From Stenotrophomonas panacihumi (GTDB lineage: Bacteria; Pseudomonadota; Gammaproteobacteria; Xanthomonadales; Xanthomonadaceae), in NCBI RefSeq assembly GCF_001431645.1, contig NZ_LLXU01000108.1, positions 1-64,000 of the forward strand: a stretch of 64,000 nucleotides of DNA, written 5' to 3'. Made by a program: the position numbers and the translations under genes. Under the pieces are notes generated by a model. It did not search any database, was not told the origin of the DNA, and was given only the letters and a program-made list of their open reading frames with translations. Numbering within the stretch: position 1 is the first letter of the stretch; each line of letters begins with the position of its first letter. Of this stretch, positions 1 through 9,926 are shown piece by piece.

Positions 1-1
1 G

Positions 2-763
2 GTGAAGCAGGCGCGCCTGCTCGAAGCCACGCTGTTCAACCAGATCGACTACACCGGCGTGCGCCGCCTGCTGGAAGTGGGCAGCGGCGTGGGCGCGCAG
101 ACCGAGATCCTGCTGCGGCGCTTTCCCGACCTGCACGTCACCGGCGTGGACCTCAGCGAATCGCAGCTGGCCACCGCGCGCGCGAACCTCGAACGCCTGC
201 CGTGGTGCCGCGAGCGCTACGAACTCCACCAGGCCGACGCCGGCAACCTGCCCTTCGAGCCGCGCCAGTTCGACGCGGCCTTCCTGTGCTGGGTGCTCGA
301 ACACGTGCCCTCGCCGGCGCGCGTGCTCAGCGAGGTGCGCCGCGTGCTGGCGCCCGGTTCGCCGGTGTACGTCACCGAGGTGATGAACGCCTCGTTCCTG
401 CTGCACCCGTATTCGCCCAACGTGTGGCGCTACTGGATGGCCTTCAACGATTTCCAGTACGACCACGGCGGCGACCCGTTCGTCGGCGCCAAGCTCGGCA
501 ACCTGCTGCTGGCCGGCGGCTTCCGCGACGTGCACACCGAGATCAAGACGCTGCACCTGGACAACCGCGAGCCGGCGCGTCGCAAGACCATGATCGCGTT
601 CTGGGAAGAACTGCTGCTCTCGGCCGCCGACCAGTTGCTACAGGCCGGCTCGGTGAGCGAGGACGTCGTCGCCGGCATGCGCCGCGAAATGAACGAAGTG
701 CAGAACGACCCGGACGCGGTGTTCTTCTATTCGTTCGTGCAGGCGCGCGCCACGGTCTACTGA
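2..763 (+). CDS. SAM-dependent class I methyltransferase (5' end cut by window edge)
   Basis: The visible 253 residues form a Rossmann-type methyltransferase. The SAM-binding motif LLEVGSGVG lies at residues 23-31, the acidic residue after strand beta-2 is D50 (VTGVD), a further SAM-contacting region is QADAGNLPF at about 77-85, and LEHV is at 99-102, as in the Methyltransf_11/25 families. The substrate cannot be told. A GTG codon opens at base 2, but no ribosome binding site can be seen and relatives usually have more residues before motif I, so the true start is probably outside the window. The stop overlaps the stop of the convergent membrane-protein gene by seven bases. Confidence 0.8.
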   Translation: MKQARLLEATLFNQIDYTGVRRLLEVGSGVGAQTEILLRRFPDLHVTGVDLSESQLATARANLERLPWCRERYELHQADAGNLPFEPRQFDAAFLCWVLEHVPSPARVLSEVRRVLAPGSPVYVTEVMNASFLLHPYSPNVWRYWMAFNDFQYDHGGDPFVGAKLGNLLLAGGFRDVHTEIKTLHLDNREPARRKTMIAFWEELLLSAADQLLQAGSVSEDVVAGMRREMNEVQNDPDAVFFYSFVQARATVY

Positions 764-1809
764 TTCCCGGCGGACGGCGGGGGCGCCTGCCAGATGCGCC
801 CCCACATCCGCGCCAGCGCCTCGCGCAGGTGCCCGCGCGCGACCGGCGCGCGATAGGCGCCCTGCAGTTGGCGCGGTGGAATTTCCACCCATCGCCCATC
901 CGCGGCCTGCCGCGCGACGGCGAAGTTGAAGTTGTATTCCGGCTCCAGGCCCATGCGCAGGTCGCTGAGCACCAGCTCGCCGTCCACCACCTGCGCGCGC
1001 ATGAAGCCGCGGTTGAACCAGTTCAGGCGCTGCACCGCCGGCAACGCGGCGGTTTCGGCCAGGGCCTGCACCTGGCTCGGGTAGCCGGTGAACGTCATCG
1101 GCCCGTGGTCGGCCACCAGCGAGCGTTCGCCGATCACGTAACCGTTCGGGGTCATCGCCACCACGCGCCACAGCAGCGTGTTGAACGGCATCGGCACGGA
1201 GAAGCGCGGCGCGCCGGACAGGCCCATCGCCGCCAGCGCGCGGTCGGCTTCGCGGTCCACGAGGTGCTTGGCCAGCAGCGACCAACCGAGATACGCGCTA
1301 CTCAATACCAACCCGGCCACCAGCGCCCATTGCGCCAATGGCCGCCGCGGCACGCACCAGGCGATCACGCAGGCCAGCGCCAGCCACGCGGTGTACAGCG
1401 GGTCGATGATGAAGACGCTCGACCACATCGTCGGATGCGGATGCAGTGGCCACCACAGCTGCGTGCCGTAGACGGTGAAGGCATCGAGCAGCGGGTGCGT
1501 CACCAGCGCCAGCTGCATGGCCCAGAACCAGCGCCGCGGTGACTCCGCCACGCGCCCATGGCCGAAGTGGCGGAACAGCGACCAGATCAACGCGCCCAGC
1601 AGCGGCAGCACGAACAGCGAATGGCTGAAGCTGCGATGCACCGTCATCAGCGTGACCGGGTTGTCGCTGGCCGCCCACAGCACGAGGGCGTCGAGGTCGG
1701 GCACGGTGCCGAGCGCGGCGCCGGCGAGCAGGGCCGCGCGACGATGCCGGGCCGGCGCAATGGCGGCGGCGACGGCGCCCCCGAGGACGATCTGGGTCAG
1801 CGAATCCAT
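757..1809 (-). CDS. YdjM-like membrane-bound metal-dependent hydrolase family protein
   Basis: A 350-residue protein with the hallmarks of the YdjM/DUF457 family of inner-membrane, putatively metal-dependent hydrolases. Conserved acidic and histidine motifs are visible: VPDLD at 36-40, HRSFSHS at 58-64, THPLLD at 104-109 and IDPLYT at 135-140, set between hydrophobic helices. A soluble C-terminal part of about 170 residues follows the membrane part. I chose the Met before DSLTQIVLGG because the family begins with this helix; an in-frame Met five codons upstream is possible. Its biochemical role is not established. It lies 85 bases downstream of the phosphoesterase gene on the same strand, so co-transcription is possible. 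Confidence 0.8.
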   Translation of the reverse strand: MDSLTQIVLGGAVAAAIAPARHRRAALLAGAALGTVPDLDALVLWAASDNPVTLMTVHRSFSHSLFVLPLLGALIWSLFRHFGHGRVAESPRRWFWAMQLALVTHPLLDAFTVYGTQLWWPLHPHPTMWSSVFIIDPLYTAWLALACVIAWCVPRRPLAQWALVAGLVLSSAYLGWSLLAKHLVDREADRALAAMGLSGAPRFSVPMPFNTLLWRVVAMTPNGYVIGERSLVADHGPMTFTGYPSQVQALAETAALPAVQRLNWFNRGFMRAQVVDGELVLSDLRMGLEPEYNFNFAVARQAADGRWVEIPPRQLQGAYRAPVARGHLREALARMWGRIWQAPPPSAGNQ

Positions 1810-1894
1810 GCGGGCAACAACCACTCCGGCGGAAATGTCAGCCGAAGATAGCCGCTTCCCCGTGAGGCTGCCCAGCTACCTCGCGACGGGGGGC

Positions 1895-2701
1895 TCAAGC
1901 GGCGCGAGGCAGTGCCGGCGCAGTCTGCGGCGCGACCGAGGCCAGCACCTTGCCGGTGTGGTCGATCAGCTGCAGCTCGCCCGTCGCCGTTTCCTGCAGC
2001 GCGGTCAGGCTTTCGACCCAGTCGCCATCGTTGGCATAGACCCGCCCGTCACGCTCGATCAGCGCGGCGCGATGGATATGTCCGCACACGATGCCATCCA
2101 GTCCGCGGCGGCCGGCATCCTCCAGTCCGGCGCGCACGAAGCGTTCGATGTAGCGTTCGGCCGCGCCGCTCTGCCGCTTGAGGTATTCGGCCAGCGACCA
2201 GTAGCGCAGGCCCAGGCGACGGCGCAGCTGGTTGGTCAGGCGATTGCCGGTGAGGATGCGGTAGTACAGCCAGTCACCCAGCTTTTCCTGCAGCCCGCCG
2301 AAGTGGGTAACCGCATCGTAGTCGTCACCATGCGTGACCAGCAGGCGGCGGCCATCGCGGGTGACGTGGATGGCGCGGCGGCGCACCTGCATCACCGGCA
2401 TCGCCAGCCCGCAGAAGCGGCGCAGCGCGCGGTCGTGGTTGCCGGGCACGTAGACCAGCGTGGTGCCGGCGGCGGCCTGCGCATGCAGGGCCTCGACCAC
2501 GCGCTGGTGCGCGGCATCCCAGTGCGCGCGGCGCTGGGACATCCACCACAGGTCGACGATGTCGCCCACCAGGTAGAGCGTCTGGCAGCGCACCGAGGCG
2601 ATGAACTCCGCCGCTTCGGCGGCATGGCAGTGGCGCGAGCCGAGGTGAAGGTCTGAAATGAACACGGCGCGGCGCGGCGGATCGAGCACGGCAAGGTTCA
2701 T
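1895..2701 (-). CDS. Calcineurin-like metallophosphoesterase of the LpxH (UDP-2,3-diacylglucosamine diphosphatase) type
   Basis: A 268-residue metallophosphoesterase. The metal-ligand motifs appear in the usual order: SDLHLGS at 16-22, GDIVD at 46-50, GNHD at 87-90, THGD at 123-126 and GHIH at 207-210. The arrangement, including the tryptophan-rich stretch after GDIVD, is that of the YbbF/LpxH group acting in lipid A biosynthesis, but the protein is longer than typical LpxH (about 240 residues), and many genomes hold LpxH-like paralogues, so the substrate is inferred. The start ATG overlaps the stop of the upstream acyltransferase gene in an ATGA (2698-2701), implying translational coupling and a shared role in envelope lipid metabolism. 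Confidence 0.85.
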   Translation of the reverse strand: MNLAVLDPPRRAVFISDLHLGSRHCHAAEAAEFIASVRCQTLYLVGDIVDLWWMSQRRAHWDAAHQRVVEALHAQAAAGTTLVYVPGNHDRALRRFCGLAMPVMQVRRRAIHVTRDGRRLLVTHGDDYDAVTHFGGLQEKLGDWLYYRILTGNRLTNQLRRRLGLRYWSLAEYLKRQSGAAERYIERFVRAGLEDAGRRGLDGIVCGHIHRAALIERDGRVYANDGDWVESLTALQETATGELQLIDHTGKVLASVAPQTAPALPRAA

Positions 2702-4404
2702 GCGTGGATCTCCGGGGTCGTGGGGGTACCGAGGTAGCGTTCGCGCTTCTTCGGCTTCAGGCGCTGCAGGTCCACCTCGATCAGGCCGTCGATGGCATCG
2801 CTGAAGTCCGGGTCCACGCCGAAGGCGAGGAAGCGGGCGCCGCCCGGCTCGCACAGTTCGACGTACTGCTTGTAGAGCATCGGCAAGGTGGCGCCGAGCG
2901 CGTCGAGGTTCTCGCGCAGCACGCGCATCGCGGTGCCGGCATCGAGGTCCTGGAACAGCGCCGGCTGCTCGACCGTGAAGGGACGCTTGGCGGCGGCGTG
3001 CGGCCGGCCGTCGGCGTGGTAACGGGCGTAGTAGGCGACGATCTGCTCGCGCGCGGCCAGCGGCAGCGAGGCGCTGATCGACACGGCGCCGATGAGATAG
3101 CGGATCGACGGATGCGCCCGCAGGTACGCGCCGATGCCCTGCCAGAGATAGTCGATGCTGCGGCTGCCCCAGTATTCGGGCGTGACGAAGCTGCGGCCCA
3201 GTTCGAGCGCTTCGGCCAGGCGCGGCACCATGTCGTCGGCGTAGTCGAACAGGCCCGCGGTGTAGAGCCCGCCGAGCCCGCGGTCGGCCAGCAGCCGCGC
3301 GCAGCGGGCGACGCGGTAAGCGCCCGCGATGCGGCCGGCGGCGGCGTCCCACAGCACGATGTGCTCGTACCAGGCATCGAAGCGATCCAGGTCCAGCGCC
3401 TGCCCGCTGCCCTCGCCGACCTCGCGGAAGGTCAGCTCGCGCAACCGGCCGATCTCGCGCAGCAGCGGCGCCTCGGCGGCGAGCACGCCCACGCGCACTT
3501 CCTTGCCGTCGGCGGTATGGCCGAGCAGGCGCATCGCCGCGATCCCGGCGGCGACCTGCGAAGCCGGCGTGGCCGGCGCCAGCGGCGCCTGCGCGGGCAG
3601 TGGCCGGCGCGAGAGGGCATAGAGATCACGACGCAGCGCTTCGAGCACGGTGGCCTCGTCGCCACCGGCCGGGTCGAGATGGCGCAGCGTGCCCACGCGC
3701 AGTTGCAGCTGCTGCTGGCGGCGGCTCAGCGTCTCGCGTGCCAGCAGCACGGTGCCCGCCGGGCGATACAGCGCCGAGGCGCCATAGAAGAAGGCGGAGT
3801 TGCGCGCCTGCACGTGGACCGGCAGCACCGGCGCGCCGCTGCGCCGGGCAAAGCGCAGGAAGCCCCGGCGCCAATGGCTGTCGCGCACGCCGCGCCAACC
3901 CAGCCGCGAGACTTCGCCGGCCGGGAACACGATCACGCACTGCTCCCGCGCCAGCGCCTGCTCGACGGCTTCCAGGCTGGCCCGGCTCGGCTGCCCACCC
4001 AGGATGCGCACTGGCAGCAGCAGTTCGCGCAGTGGCTCCACGGCGTTCAGCCAGTCGTTGGCGACGATGCGCACGTCGCGGCGGCGGCGGCCGACCATGT
4101 CCAGCAGGGCGAGCGCGTCGCGTGCGCCGGAAGGATGGTTGGCAAGGATCAGCACGCGGCCCTGGGCGGGAATCTCGCCGAGCGCGGCGGGGTCTGTGTG
4201 CCAGCCCACGCGCAGGAAGGCCAGCGCGGCGCGGACGAACGCCAGCCCGCGCACCTCGGTCTGTTCGGCCAGGAAGCGCTCGGCGCCGGCGAGCCCGGAC
4301 CAGCGCCCGAAGCCGCGCACCAGCGGCCGCACCCAATGTCCCCGCCGGCCCGCGAACCACTGCGGGTACCGTTGCTGCAGGGCCGTTTCCAGCATCGTCG
4401 CCAT
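2698..4404 (-). CDS. Two-domain acyltransferase: PlsC-like plus OlsB/GNAT-like (ornithine-lipid synthase type)
   Basis: A 568-residue fusion. The N-terminal half is a PlsC-like glycerolipid acyltransferase: an NHPSGARD block at 89-96 supplies the catalytic His90 and Asp96 with five intervening residues, and FPAGEVS at 160-166 matches the acyl-acceptor motif. The C-terminal half (about 300-560) resembles the GNAT-like hemolysin/OlsB family that N-acylates ornithine. This domain order matches OlsF-type bifunctional ornithine-lipid synthases, which is the best guess rather than proof. I start at MATMLETAL; seventeen more in-frame codons lie upstream. Coupled by ATGA to the downstream phosphoesterase gene. 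Divergent from metK. Confidence 0.8.
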   Translation of the reverse strand: MATMLETALQQRYPQWFAGRRGHWVRPLVRGFGRWSGLAGAERFLAEQTEVRGLAFVRAALAFLRVGWHTDPAALGEIPAQGRVLILANHPSGARDALALLDMVGRRRRDVRIVANDWLNAVEPLRELLLPVRILGGQPSRASLEAVEQALAREQCVIVFPAGEVSRLGWRGVRDSHWRRGFLRFARRSGAPVLPVHVQARNSAFFYGASALYRPAGTVLLARETLSRRQQQLQLRVGTLRHLDPAGGDEATVLEALRRDLYALSRRPLPAQAPLAPATPASQVAAGIAAMRLLGHTADGKEVRVGVLAAEAPLLREIGRLRELTFREVGEGSGQALDLDRFDAWYEHIVLWDAAAGRIAGAYRVARCARLLADRGLGGLYTAGLFDYADDMVPRLAEALELGRSFVTPEYWGSRSIDYLWQGIGAYLRAHPSIRYLIGAVSISASLPLAAREQIVAYYARYHADGRPHAAAKRPFTVEQPALFQDLDAGTAMRVLRENLDALGATLPMLYKQYVELCEPGGARFLAFGVDPDFSDAIDGLIEVDLQRLKPKKRERYLGTPTTPEIHA

Positions 4405-4621
4405 GTCGCGCGTCCCGCATCCCCCAACTGCCCGCGCATGCTCCAAGCAGGCCAAGACCGTTTCATGGCAAGGATGCGGCAGGCCGATGACGGCGGCCCG
4501 CGACGCCGGGACGACCCCGCCTTAACCCGGGGCAACCCCGGAGGGGGCACAATGCAAGCGCTCCCCGCGGCGTGTATCATGCGCGCCCATCTTTCCATCC
4601 GAATCAAGGGATATAAGCCTG

Positions 4622-5833
4622 ATGTCCAGCTACCTCTTCACCTCCGAGTCGGTCTCCGAAGGCCATCCGGACAAGGTTGCCGACCAGATCTCGGACGCCG
4701 TCCTCGACGCCATCCTGACCCAGGACCAGCGTGCGCGCGTGGCCTGCGAGACCATGGTCAAGACCGGCGTGGCGATCGTCGCCGGCGAGATCACCACCAG
4801 TGCGTGGATCGACCTGGAAGCGCTGACCCGCAAGGTGATCGTGGACATCGGCTATGACAGCTCCGACGTCGGTTTCGACGGCGCCACCTGCGGCGTGCTG
4901 AACCTGATCGGCAAGCAGTCGCCGGACATCAACCAGGGCGTGGACCGCAAGAAGCCGGAAGAACAGGGCGCGGGCGACCAGGGCCTGATGTTCGGCTATG
5001 CCACCAACGAGACCGACAGCTACATGCCGGCCGCGATCCACCTGTCGCACCGTCTGGTCGAGCGCCAGGCGCTGGTGCGCAAGAAGAAGAACTCGCCGCT
5101 GCCGTGGCTGCGCCCGGACGCCAAGTCGCAGGTCACCCTGCGCTATGAAGACGGCAAGGCCAGCGCGATCGACGCGGTGGTGCTGTCGACCCAGCACGAT
5201 CCGGGCGTGAAGCAGAAGGACCTGATCGAAGCCGTGCGCGAGGAAATCCTCATGCCGGTGCTGCCGGCCAAGTGGCTGCACAAGGGCACCAAGTTCCACA
5301 TCAACCCGACCGGCAAGTTCGTCATCGGCGGCCCGGTGGGCGATTGCGGCCTGACCGGCCGCAAGATCATCGTCGACACCTACGGCGGCTGGGCCCGCCA
5401 CGGTGGTGGCGCGTTCTCGGGCAAGGACCCGTCGAAGGTGGACCGTTCGGCCGCCTACGCCGCGCGTTACGTCGCCAAGAACGTCGTGGCCGCCGGCCTG
5501 GCCGACCGTTGCGAAGTGCAGGTCTCCTACGCCATCGGCGTGGCCGAGCCGACCTCGATCTCGGTCACCACCTTCGGCACCGGCAAGATCAGCGACGACA
5601 AGATCGAGAAGCTGATCCGCAAGCACTTCGACCTGCGTCCGTACGGCATCATCAAGATGCTCGACCTGATCCATCCGATGTACCAGCAGACCGCGTCGTA
5701 CGGCCACTTCGGCCGCAAGCCGAAGGAGTTCACCTACACCAACGCGGCCGGCAAGCAGGTCACCGCCACGGCCTTCTCGTGGGAGAAGACCGACAAGGCC
5801 GAGGCGCTGCGCGCCGACGCCAAGCTGAAGTAA
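4622..5833 (+). CDS. metK: S-adenosylmethionine synthase
   Basis: A 403-residue methionine adenosyltransferase that makes SAM from methionine and ATP. The ATP-binding GHPDK (14-18), the [15 protein letters not shown] signature (116-130) and the phosphate-binding [15 protein letters not shown] region near 265 are all intact, and the length is normal. An AAGGGA ribosome binding site (4606-4611) lies ten bases before the ATG, and a possible -10, TATCAT, is at 4575-4580. It stands alone, followed by a strong hairpin. With ahcY and metF further right it makes up part of the activated methyl cycle, though not in one operon. Confidence 0.97.
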   Translation: MSSYLFTSESVSEGHPDKVADQISDAVLDAILTQDQRARVACETMVKTGVAIVAGEITTSAWIDLEALTRKVIVDIGYDSSDVGFDGATCGVLNLIGKQSPDINQGVDRKKPEEQGAGDQGLMFGYATNETDSYMPAAIHLSHRLVERQALVRKKKNSPLPWLRPDAKSQVTLRYEDGKASAIDAVVLSTQHDPGVKQKDLIEAVREEILMPVLPAKWLHKGTKFHINPTGKFVIGGPVGDCGLTGRKIIVDTYGGWARHGGGAFSGKDPSKVDRSAAYAARYVAKNVVAAGLADRCEVQVSYAIGVAEPTSISVTTFGTGKISDDKIEKLIRKHFDLRPYGIIKMLDLIHPMYQQTASYGHFGRKPKEFTYTNAAGKQVTATAFSWEKTDKAEALRADAKLK

Positions 5834-5853
5834 GCGAACCCGCCAGGGATCGC

Positions 5854-5881
5854 CACGAGGCCGCCTCCGGGCGGCCTCGTG
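5854..5881 (+). terminator. Stem-loop after metK
   Basis: A perfect 12-base-pair GC-rich stem (arms 5854-5865 and 5870-5881) with a TCCG loop lies twenty bases after the metK stop. Only a short CGTTTC follows, so termination may be partial or helped by the convergent gene that ends at 5897. Confidence 0.65.
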
Positions 5882-5896
5882 CGTTTCGGGCGCGGC

Positions 5897-6901
5897 TTAT
5901 TCGCCCGGTACACCCTGGCGGATGCGCGCCGGGAAGTCCGGCGCATCGCCCGCCGCGCGCGCCCGCGCGGTGACCTGCCCCAGCCGGCGCAGCGTGGCCA
6001 TGTCGTAACCCGGCTGCAGGCCGCCATGGTCAAACGCGTAATCGGCAAACCAGCCCGACAGCAGCAGGCGGTAGTCGAGCGGCAAGCCGGGATCGATCAG
6101 CCGGGCGATATCGAACACCATCGTGGTGCAGTTGTTGTCCAGCGTGTTGTACCAGCGCGGTCGCGCGGCCAATGCGCGCGCCTGCGCCACGTAACCCAGG
6201 AACAGCGTGCGCAGCTGCGCCGGCGGGATCGCCAGGCGGTACAGGTACAGGTCCTCGCCGCGCACATTGGTGCGCACGCGCAGGATGTCGCGCTCGTCGG
6301 CCGCCACCAGCGTGGCCTCGAACTGCCGGAAGAAGCCACCCAGCGCGGAGAACGATTCATCGCGCTCCTTGCGGATCTCCAGCGAGAACACCACGCGCTG
6401 GCCATCGTCGAATTCGAACGACACCAGGGTATGGGCGATGGCCGGGCCCATCCAGTACGACAGTGCCAGGTCCGCGCCGGCCAACCGGTCGAGATCGTAG
6501 GTCCGCGTTTCCCAGCGCGGCAGCGCGCTGCCGTCGGCGCGCCAATCGAAATTGCGCACGTTGCGCAGGGTGACGCGCGAGCCGTGGACGTCCGCTTCCA
6601 GCGTGCGCGCCACCTCATCGGCCCAATCGCGGTCCTGGCGCGGCGGCATCTTCCACCACATGCCGAACAGCAGCGCGAATGCGACGCCGAACAGGCCGGG
6701 CATCGCCCAGTTCTCGCGCCCGGGCCGGAGGCCATGGAGGCCGGCCGCCGCCATCAGGCACCAGATCATGCCGACGCCAATGCGGATGGGTGTGCCGGCG
6801 CGCAGCAGGAAATACATCGCCAACGCGCCCCACAGCGCCGCCAGCACCAGCAGTGCACGCAGCACCCGATGCCGACGCACGCCTCGCCGTTCGCGCTTCA
6901 T
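5897..6901 (-). CDS. DUF4105 (Lnb-domain) membrane-anchored protein
   Basis: A 334-residue protein. Two hydrophobic segments in the first 85 residues follow a strongly basic start, so the bulk is expected to be exported and anchored. The rest matches the DUF4105 family, whose members carry a cysteine-centred core; here the conserved NNCTT stands at 256-260 with Cys258. DUF4105 is also the catalytic domain of Lnb lipoprotein N-acyltransferases, so a cysteine-dependent acyl-transfer or peptidase-like reaction is possible, but nothing here identifies the substrate. The gene begins 23 bases after ppc on the same strand and is probably co-transcribed with it. Confidence 0.75.
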   Translation of the reverse strand: MKRERRGVRRHRVLRALLVLAALWGALAMYFLLRAGTPIRIGVGMIWCLMAAAGLHGLRPGRENWAMPGLFGVAFALLFGMWWKMPPRQDRDWADEVARTLEADVHGSRVTLRNVRNFDWRADGSALPRWETRTYDLDRLAGADLALSYWMGPAIAHTLVSFEFDDGQRVVFSLEIRKERDESFSALGGFFRQFEATLVAADERDILRVRTNVRGEDLYLYRLAIPPAQLRTLFLGYVAQARALAARPRWYNTLDNNCTTMVFDIARLIDPGLPLDYRLLLSGWFADYAFDHGGLQPGYDMATLRRLGQVTARARAAGDAPDFPARIRQGVPGE

Positions 6902-6924
6902 CGCTCCACCCGGGCCGCCCTTGC

Positions 6925-9633
6925 TCAGCCCGTATTCTGCACGCCCTGCGAGACGCCGTTGACGCAGGCCACCAGCGCGCGCAGCAGTTCCTCGTCCTCG
7001 CCGCCGGTCGCGCGCCAGCGTTCGAGCAGGTCCACCTGCAGCACGCTGATGGGGTCGACGTAGGGATTGCGCAGGCGGATCGACAGCGCCAGCCGCGGGT
7101 CGTGCTGCAACAGCGATTGCTGCCCGGTGAGCGACTTCACCCAGCGCTTGGTCAGCGCCAGTTCCTCGACGATGCGCGGGAAGAAGGCCTCGTGCAGCGG
7201 GCCGGCCAGGCGCGAGAACAGCTCGGCGATGTTGATGTCGCCCTTGGAGAGCACCATCGCCACGTCATCGAGGAAGGTGCGGAAGAACGGCCAGTCGGCC
7301 GCCATCTCGCGCAGCGCCTCCTCGTGGCCTGCATCCACCGCCGCCTGCAGGCCGCTGCCCACGCCGTACCAGCCCGGCACCACCGCGCGCGCCTGGCTCC
7401 AGGCGAACACCCAGGGAATCGCCCGCAGGTTGGATAGCGCCGCGTCCTGGCCCAACCGGCGCGACGGCCGCGAGCCCAGCGTCATGCGTTCGATCACGTC
7501 GATGGGCGTGGCGAGGCGGAAATAGCGCATGAAATCCGGCGCGCCCACGAAGCCCCGGTAAGCACTCGTACTCGATTCGGCCACCAGGTCCATCACCGGG
7601 CGCCAGCGGTCTTCGCGCGGCTCGGCCGCACGCGGTCGCAGGCTCGAATGCAGCACCGCGCCGGCCATCTGCTCCAGCGAACGCAGCGCCAGCGCGCGGA
7701 TGCCGTACTTGCGATGGATGACCTCGCCCTGCTCGGTCACGCGCAGGCGGCCATCCACGCTGCCGCGCGGCGCCGCTTCCAGCGCGCGCGTGGTCTTGCC
7801 GCCGCCACGGATGATCGAGCCGCCGCGGCCATGGAAGAAAGTGAGGCGGATGCCGGATTCGGCCGCCACTTCCAGCAGTTCGACCTGCGCCCGTTGCAGA
7901 CCCCAGCGCGAAGCGGCGATGCCGCCGTCCTTGCCGCTGTCCGAGTAGCCCAGCATCACCATCTGCACGTCGCCGCGCGCGCGCAGGTGGGCGCGATAGA
8001 CCGGATCGGCGAGCAGGTCGCGCAGGGTATCGGTGCCGCCGCGCAGGTCGTCCACCGTTTCGAACAGCGGCACGATGTCCAGCGGCACCGCCTCGCCATC
8101 GACCAGCCCACCCCGGCGCGCGAGCGCCAGCACGGTGAGCACGTCGGCGCGGTCATGCGCCATGGAGATGATGTAGCTGCCGATCGCATCGGCGCCATGG
8201 CGGCGACGGGCATCGGCGAGCGCGGCGAAGACCGCATCCAGCCGCGGGTTGCCTTCGTCTTCGGAGGACGGCAGCACGGATTCTCCGCTCGCGTACGGAC
8301 CGAGCAGGTCGGCGCGGGCAATCGCATCGAGCGACTCCCAGTCATCGCGCCCCAGCGCGGCGGACACCGCGCGTGCATGCACGCTCGACTCCTGCCGCAC
8401 GTCGAGCCGCGCGAGATGGAAACCGAAGCTGCGCACCCGCCACAGCAGGCGCCGTACCGCGAACCAGCCCGCGTGCAGGCCACGGTGGGCCTGCAGGCTG
8501 TCGAGGATGAGCTGCACGTCGTCGGCGAGTTCTTCCGGCGCGGCGTAGCCGCCGGGCGCATCGGCCAGCGTGGCGCGCAGGCGCGCGCGCATCAGGTCGT
8601 TGAACAGGCGATACGGCATGTCCGCATGGCGCGGGCGCGACTTCGCGGCCGCTTCCGGCAGCAGGCCGCGATAGTGTTCCAGCCGCTGCGCCAGGGCCTC
8701 GCTGACCGACACCAGCGTCGTCGACTGGCTGAGCAGGCTGGCGAGTTGCCACAGTTCGTCGAGATAGCGCTCCAGCACCGCGCGGCGTTGTGCATCGAGC
8801 GTGGCGGTGATGGTGCCGGCATCCACGTTGGGATTGCCGTCCATGTCGCCCCCGACCCAGGTACCGAAGCGCAGCAGCCGCGGCACGGGCAGCGGCGCGC
8901 CGTAGGTCTCCTCGATCGCGTGCTCCAGCGTCTCGTACAGCGCCGGCATGATCCGGTACAGCACGCGCGTGAGATAGAAGCCGACATGTTCTCGCTCGTC
9001 ATCGACGGTGGGCCGCACGGGCGAGGAATCGGCGGTCTGCCAGGTGGCAGTGAGCGCCATGCGGAAGCGCGCGGCGTCGGTCGCGCGTTCGCCCGGGGTG
9101 CGCAGCTCGTCGAGGTCATCGACGAGGCTGGCGACCATCAGCTGCTCTTTCTCCAGCAGCGCGCGACGCACCGCCTCGGTGGGATGCGCGGTGAATACCG
9201 GTTCGATATCGATGCGCGGCAGCCACTGCGCCAGCTCATCCAGCGTGACGCCCTCGGCCTTGAGGCGGCGCAGCGTATCGTGCAGGCCTTCGGGCTGCGG
9301 CGTATTCGTATTGCGCTGGTAATCGCGGCGGCGGCGAATGCGATGCACGCGCTCGGCGATATTCACCACCTGGAAATAGGTGCTGAAAGCACGCACGAGC
9401 GATTCCGCGTCGCGCGGGCTGCGTCCGGCCAGCTGCGCGCTGAGCGAAGCGGGCGGCGCATCGGTTTCGCGGCGGGCGATGGCGGTGGTGCGCACGCGCT
9501 CCACTTCGTCGAGGAATTCGCGCGACACCTGTTCGGCGAGCATGTCGCCGACCATCGCGCCGAGGCGGCGCACATCGTCGCGGAGGGGAATATCGGGCGT
9601 GGCAAAAACCAGACTGCTGCGGTATTCGTTCAT
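6925..9633 (-). CDS. ppc: Phosphoenolpyruvate carboxylase
   Basis: A 902-residue enzyme that carboxylates phosphoenolpyruvate to oxaloacetate, feeding the TCA cycle. The catalytic His150 sits in [12 protein letters not shown], the PEP-binding [10 protein letters not shown] is present, and the [13 protein letters not shown] loop is intact. The start at MNEYRSS gives the expected length; longer in-frame starts have no family support. A small inverted repeat (9699-9713, CCGAAA/TTTCGG) lies in the upstream region. The DUF4105 gene follows closely. Confidence 0.97.
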   Translation of the reverse strand: MNEYRSSLVFATPDIPLRDDVRRLGAMVGDMLAEQVSREFLDEVERVRTTAIARRETDAPPASLSAQLAGRSPRDAESLVRAFSTYFQVVNIAERVHRIRRRRDYQRNTNTPQPEGLHDTLRRLKAEGVTLDELAQWLPRIDIEPVFTAHPTEAVRRALLEKEQLMVASLVDDLDELRTPGERATDAARFRMALTATWQTADSSPVRPTVDDEREHVGFYLTRVLYRIMPALYETLEHAIEETYGAPLPVPRLLRFGTWVGGDMDGNPNVDAGTITATLDAQRRAVLERYLDELWQLASLLSQSTTLVSVSEALAQRLEHYRGLLPEAAAKSRPRHADMPYRLFNDLMRARLRATLADAPGGYAAPEELADDVQLILDSLQAHRGLHAGWFAVRRLLWRVRSFGFHLARLDVRQESSVHARAVSAALGRDDWESLDAIARADLLGPYASGESVLPSSEDEGNPRLDAVFAALADARRRHGADAIGSYIISMAHDRADVLTVLALARRGGLVDGEAVPLDIVPLFETVDDLRGGTDTLRDLLADPVYRAHLRARGDVQMVMLGYSDSGKDGGIAASRWGLQRAQVELLEVAAESGIRLTFFHGRGGSIIRGGGKTTRALEAAPRGSVDGRLRVTEQGEVIHRKYGIRALALRSLEQMAGAVLHSSLRPRAAEPREDRWRPVMDLVAESSTSAYRGFVGAPDFMRYFRLATPIDVIERMTLGSRPSRRLGQDAALSNLRAIPWVFAWSQARAVVPGWYGVGSGLQAAVDAGHEEALREMAADWPFFRTFLDDVAMVLSKGDINIAELFSRLAGPLHEAFFPRIVEELALTKRWVKSLTGQQSLLQHDPRLALSIRLRNPYVDPISVLQVDLLERWRATGGEDEELLRALVACVNGVSQGVQNTG

Positions 9634-9926
9634 CGATGACCGGGCGCGTGACGTTTGCGGGAAGGCGACTGTGGGGGCGCCTGGGTCGCCCAGCCTAACC
9701 GAAAAACTTTCGGGGAGTTTCCTGCATGGGTGTGGTTTCCGGTGCAACGAATTCCGCAAACCGGCACTCGCCGCAAGCAGCCCTCAATGCGCAGGGATGT
9801 GCAATTCGATGCCGAATCGAAATTGACGGCCATGCGGCAGCCCTCAAGACTTCGGGTCGCCGAGCCCGCCTCGGCCCCGCCGCGCGGAGGGCTGCTGCGC
9901 ACGAGAATCCCCCAGGAGTGCCACGA
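9634..9926. other. Intergenic region between divergent ppc and the double-glycine peptide gene
   Basis: This 293-base gap holds the promoters of two divergent units. Visible items are a short inverted repeat at 9699-9713 and an 11-base direct repeat GCAGCCCTCAA at 9777-9787 and 9837-9847, spaced exactly 60 bases. I see no convincing -35/-10 pair and no gene. Confidence 0.5.

Noticed and set aside
4405-4621. SAM or other riboswitch upstream of metK
   Set aside because: No conserved blocks of SAM or SAH aptamers are visible in the leader.
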